From Caballeronia calidae (GTDB lineage Bacteria; Pseudomonadota; Gammaproteobacteria; Burkholderiales; Burkholderiaceae), in assembly GCF_900044055.2 (NCBI RefSeq), contig NZ_FCOX02000054.1, positions 1 to 49,782 on the forward strand: DNA of 49,782 nt. Reading direction: 5' to 3'. Of the stretch, positions 49,609-49,782 are shown one piece after another. A model generated the notes under the pieces. The model searched no databases. It saw only the letters and a list, made by a program, of their open reading frames with translations, and was not told the origin of the DNA. A program made the position numbers and the translations under genes. Position 1 is the stretch's first letter. Every line of letters begins with the position of its first letter.

Positions 49609-49782
49609 TGGAGCCTCGCGTCGAACAAAAAAAATCATTCGGCCCAGACCATACCATACGGATCATCGAGCGCTGCGATCTTTGTGACCTTTTGATGAAA
49701 CGCATTTACTGACCGGTGCACCAAATACTGCCTCGTGCGTTAGAGAAGTATGAATACGAAAACTGATGCGCGAAAACTGGAC
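49609..49782. other. Window edge, upstream of CHAD gene
   Basis: It holds the presumed promoter of the CHAD gene. No gene start is visible before the window ends. Confidence 0.4.

Noticed and set aside
1..49782. CRISPR arrays, tRNA or rRNA genes, phage modules
   Set aside because: I saw no regularly spaced repeats, no cloverleaf with CCA-type end that I could support, no rRNA stretches and no capsid, terminase or integrase genes.

Overview
The window looks like chromosomal or megaplasmid DNA of a GC-rich betaproteobacterium of the Burkholderiaceae (Burkholderia, Paraburkholderia or Caballeronia type). The signs are very high third-position GC in most genes, a 375-residue Burkholderia-style trimeric porin, many LysR regulators beside catabolic operons, and small families typical of this group (DUF3562, CHAD/CYTH, a DUF3018 MazE-like antitoxin). 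I saw no rRNA, tRNA or CRISPR. This assignment is inferred from protein character, not from a marker gene.

Bases 1-8400: a broken YheS-type ABC-F fragment is followed by a D-amino-acid region. It holds a LysR regulator, an N-acyl-D-amino-acid deacylase, an amino-acid binding protein, and a divergent four-gene unit. That unit pairs a YheO/DauR-like regulator and an ornithine-cyclodeaminase-family enzyme with a second binding protein and a DadA/DauA-like D-amino-acid dehydrogenase. Its parts match the dauBAR D-to-L-arginine conversion locus of Pseudomonas. With the deacylase, the region could turn N-acyl-D-amino acids into L-amino acids.

Bases 9400-15800: LysR plus a CoA-activation operon (family III CoA-transferase, acyl-CoA dehydrogenase, electron transfer flavoprotein, NCS1 permease). 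The ETF is a single-chain EtfB-EtfA fusion that has lost the EtfB segment carrying the dehydrogenase-docking loop. A MazEF-like toxin-antitoxin pair and a decayed TAXI transporter gene follow.

Bases 17450-26350: a tightly overlapping operon on the minus strand reads TauT/NitT-type ABC importer, FAD oxidoreductase, CoA-transferase, enoyl-CoA hydratase, 7Fe ferredoxin, LysR. A porin gene diverges from it. Its substrate is unknown.

Bases 26500-37000: a second acid-degradation island (MDR reductase, tautomerase, BKACE enzyme, aldehyde dehydrogenase; divergently DUF1330, enoyl-CoA hydratase, CoA-transferase, MFS, TetR, MFS). A repeated 17-bp dyad (TGTTAAC-N3-GTTATCA) precedes three of its transcription units and probably defines a local regulon.

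Bases 37100-42700: a complete 2,599-bp IS66-family element (perfect 8-bp target duplication, frameshifted tnpC) splits a GlxA-type regulator gene. Removing it restores a 314-codon frame. The divergent neighbour is an exported epoxide hydrolase, followed by a truncated Tat-type hydrolase.

Bases 42700-49782: a patchy, gene-poor stretch of small hypothetical genes and gene remnants (BrkB, epoxide hydrolase, glycine-zipper protein). It also carries a strong terminator, a CYTH-CHAD protein and a separate CHAD protein, the last two probably linked to polyphosphate.
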